This document shows, piece after piece, positions 8,387 through 17,070 of a stretch of DNA of 64,000 nt. The position numbers and the translations under genes were made by a program. The DNA is from Flavobacterium cutihirudinis (GTDB taxonomy: Bacteria; Bacteroidota; Bacteroidia; Flavobacteriales; Flavobacteriaceae): assembly GCF_003385895.1 (NCBI RefSeq), contig NZ_QRDQ01000007.1:496001-560000 (forward strand), written 5' to 3'. The notes below the pieces were generated by a model. The model did not search any database. It saw only the letters and a program-made list of their open reading frames with translations, and had not been told where the DNA came from. Position 1 is the stretch's first letter, and each line of letters begins with the position of its first letter.

Positions 8387-9151
8387 TTATAAATCAATTA
8401 ATTTATAGGAAGGAACTCCTTTGATTTTGAAATTGTTATGATAAATATAAAGATTTATCAGACGTTCTGATATAAAACCAAAAATTCTGGCTTGATAAGC
8501 ATCTTCAGGAATAGTAACTTTCGATTCAAGCTCAAACAGAATATCGAATAACCACTCATAATAAGCGTCAAATTTTTCTTTTGATGAAATCATCATATTT
8601 CCCATATGAAAAGTAGTTCCTTTGTCTAGGAATTTTACAATACTTTCCTTGTATTCCGGGTATTTTTTTACAATAATTTCCTTTGTTAGATCCCAATCTT
8701 CTTTTCTATGATCGTCACAATAATGATCAGTTAAAGTAGAACTTTTAAAAGTATAAGGTTTACAAAGAATTGCATCATATTCTGAAAGAATAGAAGCAAT
8801 TTTTTTTTCTAATTTTTCTGAGGAAGCATTAAATAATTTCGTGTTTTTGAAATCTTCAATTTTGATTTTTTTCTGCTTCGATGGTTTAACGTTATACCAG
8901 TCGTTGTAAAAATTTAGATATCTTCTGTAGTGGCAAATCCCAACGTAATCAGCATCTTTTACATTTTTCCAAATCCAGTATGTTGCTGTTAATTCGCAAT
9001 AATTATTGTTTTTGTCTGCAATATTATCAAGCGTATTGTCTCTTAAAATATCGGTAGAAATATTTTCATTAGTTCCCACCTGAATAGGAACTAAAACATC
9101 ATTAGCTAATACAGGATTTTCTTTGTGAGTAACTACAAAAATTTTAATCAT
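8387..9151 (-). CDS. DUF4422 glycosyltransferase-like protein
   Basis: The 254-residue protein matches DUF4422, a family found in capsule and LPS clusters and treated as glycosyltransferases. Typical segments are IFVVTHK at the N-terminus, DNIADKNNNYCELTATYWIWKN, YVGICHYRRYL, YDAILCKPY and FHMGNMMIS. It overlaps the upstream glf gene by 8 bp, so the two are coupled. The neighbouring UDP-galactopyranose mutase suggests that UDP-galactofuranose is the donor, but this is inference from position. Confidence 0.88.
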   Translation of the reverse strand: MIKIFVVTHKENPVLANDVLVPIQVGTNENISTDILRDNTLDNIADKNNNYCELTATYWIWKNVKDADYVGICHYRRYLNFYNDWYNVKPSKQKKIKIEDFKNTKLFNASSEKLEKKIASILSEYDAILCKPYTFKSSTLTDHYCDDHRKEDWDLTKEIIVKKYPEYKESIVKFLDKGTTFHMGNMMISSKEKFDAYYEWLFDILFELESKVTIPEDAYQARIFGFISERLINLYIYHNNFKIKGVPSYKLIDL

Positions 9152-10256
9152 TTTTTAATTCTTTTTTAGATCTTGTTAAAGCTAATGCAATTACTTGATG
9201 CATATCGTAATATTTGTATTCTGATAATCGTCCTCCAAATATTACATTTTCTTCCTGTAAGGATAGTTTCTTGTATTCTTCAAACAAAGCCTGATTTTTA
9301 GTATCATTTATAGGATAAAAAGCTTCGTTTGACGGATTCCATTCCTGAGGATATTCTTTGGTAATAACCGTTTTGCTTTGTTTACCAAATTCAAAATGTT
9401 TGTGCTCAATTATTCTTGTAAAATCGTAACTCGCATCATTATAATTGACAACGGCATTTCCCTGAAAATTGTCAGTATCAAGAACTTCATTTTCAAAATG
9501 AAGCGATCTGTATTCTAATACGCCTAATTTATAATCGAAATACTCATCAATTTTTCCTGAATAAACAATCTTATCAGCAAGTGCATCAAATTTTGGTCGG
9601 TCAGAGAAATAATCTGTGTTTGTGATTACTTCGATACCTTTTAATAGACCTTCGATTAATTTGTTATAGCCGCCAATTGGAATTCCCTGATACGTATCAT
9701 TAAAATAATTATTATCAAAAGTAAATCGTACCGGAAGTCTTTTAATAATAAAAGCAGGTAATTCAGTGGCTTTTCGGCCCCATTGTTTTTCCGTATATTC
9801 TTTAATAAAGTTGTCGTAAATGTCTTTTCCAACCAAACTTAAAGCTTGTTCTTCTAAATTTTTAGGGTTTTCGACACCATAAATGGCAATTTGTTCCTCA
9901 ATTTTAGCTTTTGCTTCCTGCGGAGTGATAGTTCCCCATAGTTGGTAAAAGGTATTCATATTAAAAGGCAAATTGTACAATTTTCCTTTTGAGAGTGACA
10001 TTGGTGAATTGGTGAAATTATTAAATTCAACGAATTGATTTACATAATCCCATAAACCTTTATCATTGGTGTGAAAAATGTGTGCACCATATTTATGAAC
10101 GTTAATTCCTTCTATATTTTCACAATAAACATTTCCTCCAGTATGCTCTCTTTTGTCAATTACGAGGCATTTTTTCCCGGCTTTAGTGGCTTCATGAGCA
10201 AACACACTTCCGAAGAGTCCCGACCCAATAATTAAATAATCATATTGCTTTTTCAT
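9144..10256 (-). CDS. glf: UDP-galactopyranose mutase
   Basis: A 370-residue flavoenzyme that interconverts UDP-galactopyranose and UDP-galactofuranose. The FAD-binding Rossmann motif is at the N-terminus (YLIIGSGLFGSVFAHEA), followed by DKREHTGGNVY, the family motif KYGAHIFHTND, YTEKQWGRKATELP and the C-terminal FGGRLSEYKYYDMHQVI. The ATG at 10256 gives the standard MKKQYDYLIIG start; a frame extension to 10310 adds 18 residues unlike the family. It heads the operon with DUF4422 and yrdC and is divergent from a glycosyltransferase gene 52 bp away. Confidence 0.96.
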   Translation of the reverse strand: MKKQYDYLIIGSGLFGSVFAHEATKAGKKCLVIDKREHTGGNVYCENIEGINVHKYGAHIFHTNDKGLWDYVNQFVEFNNFTNSPMSLSKGKLYNLPFNMNTFYQLWGTITPQEAKAKIEEQIAIYGVENPKNLEEQALSLVGKDIYDNFIKEYTEKQWGRKATELPAFIIKRLPVRFTFDNNYFNDTYQGIPIGGYNKLIEGLLKGIEVITNTDYFSDRPKFDALADKIVYSGKIDEYFDYKLGVLEYRSLHFENEVLDTDNFQGNAVVNYNDASYDFTRIIEHKHFEFGKQSKTVITKEYPQEWNPSNEAFYPINDTKNQALFEEYKKLSLQEENVIFGGRLSEYKYYDMHQVIALALTRSKKELKND

Positions 10257-10308
10257 GGCGTAAAAATAGATATTAATTACTAAATTGCAACAAATTTTAT
10301 AAAACATC

Positions 10309-11175
10309 ATGGCAGGAAAAATACAGGTTGGATATCTGGTTTCGTATGATTACGAAATGCTAAAAAACTCATTACCAACAATATATAACGAAGCGGATGC
10401 AGTTTTTTTAGCTATTGATGTGAATAGAAATACCTGGAATGGAGGTTCTTTTATAATTGATGATTCTTTTTTCGAATGGCTTAAGGCTTTTGATGTTGAC
10501 AAAAAAGTTGTCATTTATGAAGATGATTTTTATGTTCCCGAATTGACTACAATGCAATGTGAAATCAGAGAGAGAAAAATGCTTTCTGAAAAAATGGGAA
10601 TTGGAAACTGGCTTATTCAAATTGACTGTGATGAGTATTTCGTTGATTTTAAAAAGTTTGTAAAAGATTTACGTAAGTACGATTCGTATATCGAAAACCC
10701 ACTGAAAAAACCTATTCAGATTGCTGCATTCTGGCTTATTCTTTATAAATATACTCCAGACGGAATTTTATATGTTGATCAGCCGGCTAAAGCTATATTT
10801 GCAACAAACAATCCACAATATGTGAACGGTAGAAGAGTAAAAGCGCAAGTTATTTACACCAATAATATAGTTTTGCATGAATCATTGTCAAGAAGCGAAG
10901 AAGAATTACGTTTTAAATGTAAAAACTGGGGACATAATACCGATATAAACAATGACTTCCTTGACAAATGGGTTAAAGTCAATGAAAATAATTATAAGGA
11001 ATACAGCGATTTCTACTATATAGAGCCTGAAAGATGGAAGAAGTTGGATTATTTTCCAACAAAAGACATGAAAGCTATTAAGGAAATTGTCGAAAAATCT
11101 AAGAATTTAGATATTCCGAAAACAAAATTGTTTTTCAGGAATTTCGGTCAGTGGTTTAAATTTTTGTTTAAATAA
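10309..11175 (+). CDS. Glycosyltransferase family 2-like protein
   Basis: The 288-residue protein has the layout of a GT-A transferase: VGYLVSYDYEMLKNSLPTIYNEADAVFLAIDVNRNTW as a nucleotide-sugar-binding strand/loop, and an acidic DxD-type site IDCDEYFVDF (D106, D108). It lacks transmembrane segments. It probably adds a sugar to the surface polysaccharide or LPS core. It is followed after 35 bp by the sugar-kinase-like gene in the same direction, so both may work on one acceptor. Donor and acceptor are unknown. Confidence 0.75.
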   Translation: MAGKIQVGYLVSYDYEMLKNSLPTIYNEADAVFLAIDVNRNTWNGGSFIIDDSFFEWLKAFDVDKKVVIYEDDFYVPELTTMQCEIRERKMLSEKMGIGNWLIQIDCDEYFVDFKKFVKDLRKYDSYIENPLKKPIQIAAFWLILYKYTPDGILYVDQPAKAIFATNNPQYVNGRRVKAQVIYTNNIVLHESLSRSEEELRFKCKNWGHNTDINNDFLDKWVKVNENNYKEYSDFYYIEPERWKKLDYFPTKDMKAIKEIVEKSKNLDIPKTKLFFRNFGQWFKFLFK

Positions 11176-11210
11176 GATTGTTGTAAAAAACGATTACTAA
11201 AATTGAAAAA

Positions 11211-11984
11211 TTGAAAAAGAACATAATCTTTAATACTTCTCATATATCCGATCAAAAAGGTTTACTGGACGCAATCGAAAATTTCGATTCAACGGGAACG
11301 CTTTTTGGAAAAGGCGACCGTAACAAAATTAAACTTTTTGATATCGATCATAAAACGATAAATATCAAGTCTTTTAAAGTTCCGCACTTTATAAATAAAA
11401 TTGCGTACAAATATTTCAGAAAGTCAAAAGCAAGACGATCGTATGAATTTGCAACAAGATTGTTGGAAATGGGAATTGGAACTCCAAAACCTGTTGCTTT
11501 TGCAGAATATTCTACTTTATTAGGTTTGAATAAAAGTTTTTATGCAAGCGAACATTTAGATTGCGATTTGACTTATAGAGAATTGGTTGAAATTCCGGAT
11601 TTTGAGGATCGTGAAAATATCTTAAGACAATTCACTAAATTCAGTTTTGATCTTCACGAAAAGGGAATCGAATTTTTGGATCATTCACCTGGAAATACTT
11701 TAATTAAAAAGAATGCTGAAGGAAATTATGACTTCTTCTTGGTGGATTTGAACCGAATGGAATTTCATGATATAATGACTTTTGAAATGCGTATGAAAAA
11801 TTTATGCCGTCTAACTCCATTAAAAGAAATGGTCGAAGTTATGAGCAATGAATACGCTAAATTTTACACAGCTGAACCTGAGCAAAAAATATTTGAAACG
11901 TTATGGAAATTTACTGCTGATTTTCAAGAACAGTTTTACAGAAAAAAACGTCTGAAAAAGAAGCTTAAATTTTGGAAGAAGTAA
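11211..11984 (+). CDS. KdkA/WaaP-like lipopolysaccharide kinase
   Basis: A 257-residue protein kinase-like protein of the Kdo/WaaP family, expected to phosphorylate a sugar of the LPS core at the inner membrane. The catalytic loop is LDHSPGNTL (D157, N162) and the metal-binding Asp is D179 in VDLNRMEF. The C-terminus is strongly basic (KKRLKKKLKFWKK), suited to membrane contact. No ATG is available near the 5' end; the start appears to be TTG at 11211, after an A-rich leader. Its 3' end overlaps the convergent GT2 gene by 20 bp. Confidence 0.82.
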   Translation: MKKNIIFNTSHISDQKGLLDAIENFDSTGTLFGKGDRNKIKLFDIDHKTINIKSFKVPHFINKIAYKYFRKSKARRSYEFATRLLEMGIGTPKPVAFAEYSTLLGLNKSFYASEHLDCDLTYRELVEIPDFEDRENILRQFTKFSFDLHEKGIEFLDHSPGNTLIKKNAEGNYDFFLVDLNRMEFHDIMTFEMRMKNLCRLTPLKEMVEVMSNEYAKFYTAEPEQKIFETLWKFTADFQEQFYRKKRLKKKLKFWKK

Positions 11985-12738
11985 TACGATTCAGTTCATA
12001 GTATCGTATAAAGATACTATACGCATTTAAGTAACATATAGTAATTCCTTTGATGCCATCCAGAAAGCCCAAACGAATTATAAACTGATATAAAAAAGTA
12101 TATAAAGGATGAAAAACCATTAATAGAAAAGATGGTTTTTGTCCTTTTTTTATTTTTTCATTTGCTTTTAGAACACCATAATGGTACATTTTTTCCTTGT
12201 AATCCTTATAGGAAGTATAAGAGAAATGAATGATTTTGTTTTTTAAAGCAGAAACACTTCCGTTTACAATCAGCTTTTCATGAACCATTCTTTCTTCATT
12301 ATATCGGCAATTTGACTTGTTGAAAAGCCTGAAAATTTTATCTGTCTGCCAACCGCTAAAATTGAGTTTTTTATCTTTAAACATAAAAGTTCGGTAGATA
12401 AAATAAGCACTTGCAGGTTTTTCGCTGTTTATTGTTGAAACAATTTCAGTTTTTAAATTGGCTGTTAATTGTTCATCAGCATCTAAAAATAAAACCCAAT
12501 TATTTTTCGCTTGATCTAAAGCAAAATTACGTTGAGAAGTGTAATTTATAAATTCGTTCTGAAGTAGCTTCACATTCGAAAAACGTTCAGTTATTGCAAC
12601 AGTCTGATCAGTGCTATAAGAATCCACAACGATAATTTCATCGGCAAAATCAATATCTTCAAGAAGTGATTTTATTCGATGTTCTTCGTTGAGTGTAATA
12701 ATGAGAACGGATAACTTTTGTTTTTCATTATTGTTCAT
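11965..12738 (-). CDS. GT2 glycosyltransferase (WaaE/LgtF type)
   Basis: The 257-residue protein is a GT-A family 2 transferase: VLIITLNEEHRI at the N-terminus, the nucleotide-binding FADEIIVVDSYSTDQT, the catalytic/metal motif LFLDADEQL, and FSGWQTDKIFRLF with RMVHEKL. This set is typical of the LPS-core beta-1,4-glucosyltransferase group (WaaE/KdtX/LgtF). It lies 18 bp downstream of the heptosyltransferase gene on the same strand. A close paralogue is encoded at 13949-14701. Confidence 0.9.
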   Translation of the reverse strand: MNNNEKQKLSVLIITLNEEHRIKSLLEDIDFADEIIVVDSYSTDQTVAITERFSNVKLLQNEFINYTSQRNFALDQAKNNWVLFLDADEQLTANLKTEIVSTINSEKPASAYFIYRTFMFKDKKLNFSGWQTDKIFRLFNKSNCRYNEERMVHEKLIVNGSVSALKNKIIHFSYTSYKDYKEKMYHYGVLKANEKIKKGQKPSFLLMVFHPLYTFLYQFIIRLGFLDGIKGITICYLNAYSIFIRYYELNRITSSKI

Positions 12739-12756
12739 CTGATGCTGTTTATTTTC

Positions 12757-13821
12757 TCAATTTTTATATTCGTGAAAATAAGCTTCCAATTTTTCGAGCA
12801 TTAGAGGCAAAGGATATTCAGCATAATATTCAAAAGTATGTTCTTTTATATATTGCTCGGTATGTTGCTCGTAGATTTCAGGTTTAAGATCTTTCAGGTG
12901 AATTGACGCGTTTTTTGCTTCGTTTTCAAACAATTGCCAGGTTTCTTTTCGTACCGAAGGTGTGAAAATTGAAAAAGTCGGAATTTCAAGCGCTTTTGCC
13001 ATATTTACAGCGCCTCCCTCATTTCCGATAAGCATTTCACATTGAGAAAGCAAAGCCAAAAACGGACGTAATTCCGTACAATACAAATCAAAAACAATAT
13101 GTTTTTTTGTTTCTTCTGTACAGTAATTATAAACTTCTAAAGCCTGTTCCTTCTGATCTGGAATATAGTTGAAAATAATTGTAGCGTTAGTCTTGGCAAC
13201 CGTAAAATCAATAATTTTTGCCATTCCGTCAAGCGGATATGTTTTATAAACCTCACTTCCCAAAATACCAAACATGATAAGCGGCTTTTCGGTATCGATG
13301 TTGTAGCTTTTTAATAATTTTTTTGCTTCAGTGATTTCAGATTCTTTTAAAAAGATTTTTGGTTTTACATCTGTAATTTTTTCTGAAATGAATGGTTTTA
13401 AAAGCAATAGTCTGTTTTCAATAGCCAAACCATATTCTGATTTTATGGCATCAAAACGTTCGTAGCTATAATTATAAAAAATATTGGAGTACCATTTGTG
13501 ATAAGAAACTTTATATTTTGCACCCGAAAATAAGGTGATTAAATTAGTTTCTAATTTGCTGTAAACATCAATTACAGCATCGTACTTTTTTCTTCTAATC
13601 TGAAAAATAAATTTGAACAAAGAAGGAATCGATTTTCGGACCTTGTTTGTTAATGGAATAATAGTGTCGATATTAGGGTTTTCTTTTAAAACATCAACAG
13701 AATTTGGGTAGCACATATAATCTATGACAGCATCAGGAAACTTAGTTTTTAAGTTGTTACAGATTATAGTACTTGTTAGTACGTCTCCAATTCTTTTTTG
13801 TTGAATGACTAATATTCTCAT
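12757..13821 (-). CDS. GT9 glycosyltransferase (LPS heptosyltransferase family)
   Basis: A 354-residue GT-B fold transferase of family 9. It has the N-terminal RILVIQQKRIGDVL-TST motif, an N-terminal Rossmann domain, and the C-terminal donor site motif IGNEGGAVNMAKALEIPTFSIF, in which the usual GPxxG(T/P) appears as GNEGGAVN. Members transfer heptose or related sugars from ADP- or UDP-sugars to the inner LPS core. It heads a two-gene operon with the WaaE-type transferase. The true donor in Flavobacterium is uncertain. Confidence 0.9.
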   Translation of the reverse strand: MRILVIQQKRIGDVLTSTIICNNLKTKFPDAVIDYMCYPNSVDVLKENPNIDTIIPLTNKVRKSIPSLFKFIFQIRRKKYDAVIDVYSKLETNLITLFSGAKYKVSYHKWYSNIFYNYSYERFDAIKSEYGLAIENRLLLLKPFISEKITDVKPKIFLKESEITEAKKLLKSYNIDTEKPLIMFGILGSEVYKTYPLDGMAKIIDFTVAKTNATIIFNYIPDQKEQALEVYNYCTEETKKHIVFDLYCTELRPFLALLSQCEMLIGNEGGAVNMAKALEIPTFSIFTPSVRKETWQLFENEAKNASIHLKDLKPEIYEQHTEQYIKEHTFEYYAEYPLPLMLEKLEAYFHEYKN

Positions 13822-13918
13822 TTATTCAGGGTTCGATTTTGGGGCTAAAGTACAAACTATTTTAGGAAGTGTACAAGTGTATTGAGGAGAATAAGATTAA
13901 ACTGAATTAAAAATGTCC

Positions 13919-13926
13919 TATTTTTG
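13919..13926 (+). promoter_or_regulatory. -7 promoter element TATTTTTG
   Basis: A perfect TAnnTTTG match 23 bp before the ATG at 13949, in the divergent gap between the GT9 and GT2 genes. Confidence 0.6.
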
Positions 13927-13948
13927 CGGAAATTAAATTATTCTTAGA

Positions 13949-14701
13949 ATGGAAATTAGTGGTCTAGTAATTACTTTTAATGAAGAAAAAAATATTGGAA
14001 AATGTTTAGATGCTTTGTTTAAAGTATGTGATGAAGTAATTGTTGTAGATTCTTTTAGCAAGGATCGCACAGTTGAAATTGCTAAAGAAAAAGGAGCAAC
14101 TGTTATACAGCAGTCTTTTTTAGGAGATGGGCCACAACGTACACATGGTTTACCTTATTGTAAAAATGATTGGATTCTTAATCTCGATGCTGATGAATTT
14201 TTAGATAAAGATGCCGAAGAATTTATACTGAACAAAAAATATCTGGATGGAAATTATGATGCATTCAGTTTTAGAGTGAAAAACTTTCTGGCAGACAAAC
14301 TTATTGATTTTTCGGGTTGGTATCCGGATCATAAAGTTCGTTTTTTTAATAAAAAAACAGCTCATCCATCTGAATCAAAAGTGCATCAAAAAATCATTAC
14401 TCAAAATGAGAAAAAGGTCGCAGTTCATATTTTGCATTATGGTTGGGATTCTTTGGATCAGATTATAGCCAAGAAAAACCAATATTCTGGTTGGCATGCA
14501 CAACAATTATTCGATCAGGGAAAAAGAATAAATACTTTCAAACCGGTTTTAAACGGAACTGTAGCTTTTGTTCGTTGTTATTTTTTCAAAAAAGGTATTT
14601 TTAATGGCGTCGACGGATTGTCAATTGCCATGATTCAGGCTTTTTTCTCTTATATGAAATATGCAAAGCTTTTAAAACTTCAGAAAAGAAATTTGAAATA
14701 A
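13949..14701 (+). CDS. GT2 glycosyltransferase (WaaE/LgtF type), paralogue
   Basis: The 250-residue protein carries the same motif order as the 11965-12738 product: GLVITFNEEKNIGKCLDAL, CDEVIVVDSFSKDRT, LNLDADEFLDKD, FSGWYPDHKVRFFN and SKVHQKI. It is therefore a second LPS-core type family 2 glycosyltransferase, and the two probably arose by duplication and now use different acceptors. It has its own TATTTTTG promoter and a strong terminator after it, so it is monocistronic. Confidence 0.9.
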   Translation: MEISGLVITFNEEKNIGKCLDALFKVCDEVIVVDSFSKDRTVEIAKEKGATVIQQSFLGDGPQRTHGLPYCKNDWILNLDADEFLDKDAEEFILNKKYLDGNYDAFSFRVKNFLADKLIDFSGWYPDHKVRFFNKKTAHPSESKVHQKIITQNEKKVAVHILHYGWDSLDQIIAKKNQYSGWHAQQLFDQGKRINTFKPVLNGTVAFVRCYFFKKGIFNGVDGLSIAMIQAFFSYMKYAKLLKLQKRNLK

Positions 14702-14703
14702 AA

Positions 14704-14745
14704 AAAATCCAAATTCCAATTGATAATGATTGGAATTTGGATTTT
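14704..14745. terminator. Bidirectional rho-independent terminator
   Basis: Arms AAAATCCAAATTCCAAT and ATTGGAATTTGGATTTT form a perfect 17-bp stem with an 8-base loop, between convergent GT2 and dapD genes. Confidence 0.85.
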
Positions 14746-14776
14746 AAAGTATTTAAATCTATTTAGACTTTAAAAT

Positions 14777-15592
14777 TTAAACCGCAACATCGTATTCGCG
14801 AAGTGCATTGTTCAATGAAGTTTTTAAATCTGTAGAAGGTTTACGAGTACCAATAATTAACGCGCATGGAACCTGAAATTCTCCGGCAGCGAATTTTTTA
14901 GTGTAACTTCCAGGAATTACTACCGAACGTGCAGGAACAAAACCTTTCATTTCAACAGGCTCATCTCCGGTTACGTCAATAATTTTTGTTGAAGCAGTAA
15001 GACAAACGTTAGCACCAAGAACAGCTTCTTTACCAACGTGAACACCTTCTACAACAATACAACGAGAACCAATAAAAGCACCGTCTTCAATAATTACAGG
15101 AGCAGCTTGTAATGGCTCTAAAACGCCTCCAATACCAACACCTCCACTTAAGTGTACGTTTTTACCAATTTGAGCACAGCTTCCCACAGTTGCCCATGTG
15201 TCAACCATAGTTCCTTCGTCTACATAAGCACCAATATTTACATAACTTGGCATTAAGATAACACCGCTAGAAATGTAGGCCCCATAACGTGCTACAGCAT
15301 TTGGTACTACACGAATTCCTTTTTCAGCATAATTTCTTTTTAGCAACATTTTGTCGTGGTACTCAAAAATACCAGATTCCCATGTTTCCATTTTTTGAAT
15401 TGGGAAATACATTACAACGGCTTTCTTAACCCATTCGTTTACTTGCCATTTGTCTCCAACTGGTTCAGCAACACGTAATTTTCCTGCATCAACCAATTCG
15501 ATTACTTCTCTAATAGCATCTGTAGTTGCAGTTTCTTGTAGCAAAGCTCTGTTTTCCCAAGCTTGTTCAATTATAGTCTGTAAAGAATTCAT
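14777..15592 (-). CDS. dapD: 2,3,4,5-tetrahydropyridine-2,6-dicarboxylate N-succinyltransferase
   Basis: The 271-residue trimeric enzyme uses succinyl-CoA to succinylate tetrahydrodipicolinate in lysine and diaminopimelate synthesis. The N-terminal helical domain (WENRALLQETATTDAIREVIE) is followed by the hexapeptide left-handed beta-helix with the DapD signature YVNIGAYVDEGTMVDTWATVG and GGVGIGGVLEPLQA. The length is normal. A TATCTTTG promoter lies 16 bp before the ATG. The gene stands alone. Confidence 0.96.
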   Translation of the reverse strand: MNSLQTIIEQAWENRALLQETATTDAIREVIELVDAGKLRVAEPVGDKWQVNEWVKKAVVMYFPIQKMETWESGIFEYHDKMLLKRNYAEKGIRVVPNAVARYGAYISSGVILMPSYVNIGAYVDEGTMVDTWATVGSCAQIGKNVHLSGGVGIGGVLEPLQAAPVIIEDGAFIGSRCIVVEGVHVGKEAVLGANVCLTASTKIIDVTGDEPVEMKGFVPARSVVIPGSYTKKFAAGEFQVPCALIIGTRKPSTDLKTSLNNALREYDVAV

Positions 15593-15608
15593 ATGTTTTA
15601 ATTTTTGG

Positions 15609-15616
15609 CAAAGATA
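15609..15616 (-). promoter_or_regulatory. -7 promoter element TATCTTTG
   Basis: On the minus strand this reads TATCTTTG, ending 16 bp before the dapD ATG. Confidence 0.6.
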
Positions 15617-15800
15617 ACGTATTTGTAGAAAAGCAGAAAAGTAAAAGCTTTTGAAAGTGTTATAAATATAACATTTTGTTTTTAATTTGATAAATAAAAA
15701 TTGGCGTTGCTTATTGAAATTATTAAAAATAAAAAGCCATAAAACGTTTTTTTAGTGTCAAAATATGACAAAAATCAGATTTTGCATTTTTTCTTCTCTC

Positions 15801-15808
15801 TATTTTTG
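15801..15808 (+). promoter_or_regulatory. Promoter: TATTTTTG with upstream TTTG
   Basis: The -7 element TATTTTTG is preceded by a TTTG (15781-15784) 16 bases away, slightly shorter than the usual -33/-7 spacing. It is predicted to drive the PAS gene, with transcription starting near 15812-15814. Confidence 0.6.
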
Positions 15809-15813
15809 TCGGA

Positions 15814-15837
15814 TTAATTCTGAGAAATCAGAATTAA
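15814..15837 (+). promoter_or_regulatory. Perfect hairpin with GAAA loop at mRNA 5' end
   Basis: TTAATTCTGA, GAAA, TCAGAATTAA: a perfect 10-bp stem closed by a GNRA-type tetraloop. It begins at the predicted transcription start of the PAS gene. No T-tract follows, so it is not a terminator. It could protect the 5' end of the mRNA or, as DNA, be an operator. Confidence 0.55.
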
Positions 15838-15872
15838 ATTACCAATCCAAACAACATTATAAGCAGTAAAAC

Positions 15873-16499
15873 ATGAATCAGGAAAATCAAATTCGCACTC
15901 CAGTTACCATTATCGACAAAGAAGTTACGTGGGATAAAACGCAGGTAATTATGAGTAAAACAAATGCTTTTGGTATTATAGAATACGCCAATGAAGTTTT
16001 TGTCGATGTATGTGGTTATGAGGATTATGAATTAATGGGACAACCCCATAATATAATTCGTCATCCAGATATGCCTAAAGTTATTTTTAAAGTGCTTTGG
16101 GAAAATTTAAAACAAGGTAGAAATTTTCACGCAATCGTAAAAAATTTAGCAAAATCAGGCCGATATTATTGGGTTATAACCGATTTTGAAATTGCCAAAG
16201 ATGAAAATGGCGTAATTGTAAATTATTTTGGAAGACGACAATCTGTTCCGCAAGAAGTAATTGCGATGCATATTGAGCCATTGTATAAAAAACTTTTGCA
16301 AATCGAAGCGGCAAGTGGTGTAGAGTTCAGTGAAAAATATTTAATAGGGTTTCTTGAAGAAAAAAAGAGAACGTATGTAGAGTATATTAAAGAACTAATA
16401 CTTGAACATGAACGTGCGCTATCTAAGTTTGTACAGTATGAAGAGGAAGAGGAAGAAGAGGAGGAAAGAGGCTTTTTTAGACGCTTGTTTAATAGATAA
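15873..16499 (+). CDS. Single PAS-domain protein (Aer-type PAS)
   Basis: The 208-residue soluble protein has one PAS domain (about 20-130) closest to the Aer/aerotaxis type: SKTNAFGIIEYANEVFVDVCGY, then HNIIRHPDMPKVIFKVLWENLKQG, and a YYWVITDFE strand. Residues ~135-190 are helical, and the tail has a run of nine Glu before GFFRRLFNR. There is no kinase, cyclase, methyl-accepting or DNA-binding domain, so it must signal through a partner. Flagellar aerotaxis is not expected in this group, which makes its role unclear. The leader contains a perfect hairpin. Confidence 0.8.
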   Translation: MNQENQIRTPVTIIDKEVTWDKTQVIMSKTNAFGIIEYANEVFVDVCGYEDYELMGQPHNIIRHPDMPKVIFKVLWENLKQGRNFHAIVKNLAKSGRYYWVITDFEIAKDENGVIVNYFGRRQSVPQEVIAMHIEPLYKKLLQIEAASGVEFSEKYLIGFLEEKKRTYVEYIKELILEHERALSKFVQYEEEEEEEEERGFFRRLFNR

Positions 16500-16535
16500 A
16501 AGAAGGATTTTTAGTGTTTTTTTATATCTAGGGTC

Positions 16536-16573
16536 AAATCCGCTTCGAATTATTCGGGCGGATTTTGTTTTTT
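16536..16573 (+). terminator. Rho-independent terminator
   Basis: AAATCCGC and GCGGATTT arms with inner CGAAT/ATTCG pairing are followed by TTGTTTTTT. It ends the PAS transcript. Confidence 0.75.
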
Positions 16574-16631
16574 GATGCTATCTTTCATAGTAATGGATTT
16601 CATTTTTAAAGCAAGAAAAATTAAAAATAGT

Positions 16632-16639
16632 TATCTTTG
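16632..16639 (+). promoter_or_regulatory. -7 promoter element TATCTTTG
   Basis: A perfect TAnnTTTG match 15 bp before the ruvX ATG at 16654. Confidence 0.6.
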
Positions 16640-16653
16640 ATAAAAATTTTAAA

Positions 16654-17070
16654 ATGCCAAGAATTCTCTCCATCGACTACGGACAAAAACGAACAGGAAT
16701 CGCTGTTACAGATGAAATGCAGATCATAGCATCCGGTTTAACTACTATTCCCACAAATACGGTAATCGATTTTTTGAAAGATTATTTTTCTAAAGAAAAA
16801 GTAGAAACCGTTCTTATCGGCGAACCGAAACAAATGAACGGTCAGCCATCGGAGAGTGCTTCAATAATAAAAGGATTTGTTACACATTTCTCAAATATCT
16901 TTCCAGACATGAAAGTTATTCGCGTTGACGAGCGTTTTACGTCAAAAATGGCGTTTCAAACCATGATTGACAGCGGATTAAGTAAGAAACAACGTCAGAA
17001 TAAAGGTCTCATTGATGAGATCTCAGCGACAATTATGCTTCAGGATTATCTTTCTTCTAATCGTTTTTGA
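16654..17070 (+). CDS. ruvX: Holliday junction resolvase RuvX / YqgF nuclease
   Basis: The 138-residue RNase H-fold protein belongs to the YqgF/RuvX family, implicated in 16S rRNA 5' processing and Holliday junction resolution. The acidic active-site residues sit in LSIDYGQKRTGIA (strand 1), IGEPKQMNG, VDERFTS and the final LIDEISATIMLQDYL. The length is standard. In related genomes ruvX is close to def and mazG; here mqo and a FUSC gene lie between. Confidence 0.93.
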   Translation: MPRILSIDYGQKRTGIAVTDEMQIIASGLTTIPTNTVIDFLKDYFSKEKVETVLIGEPKQMNGQPSESASIIKGFVTHFSNIFPDMKVIRVDERFTSKMAFQTMIDSGLSKKQRQNKGLIDEISATIMLQDYLSSNRF

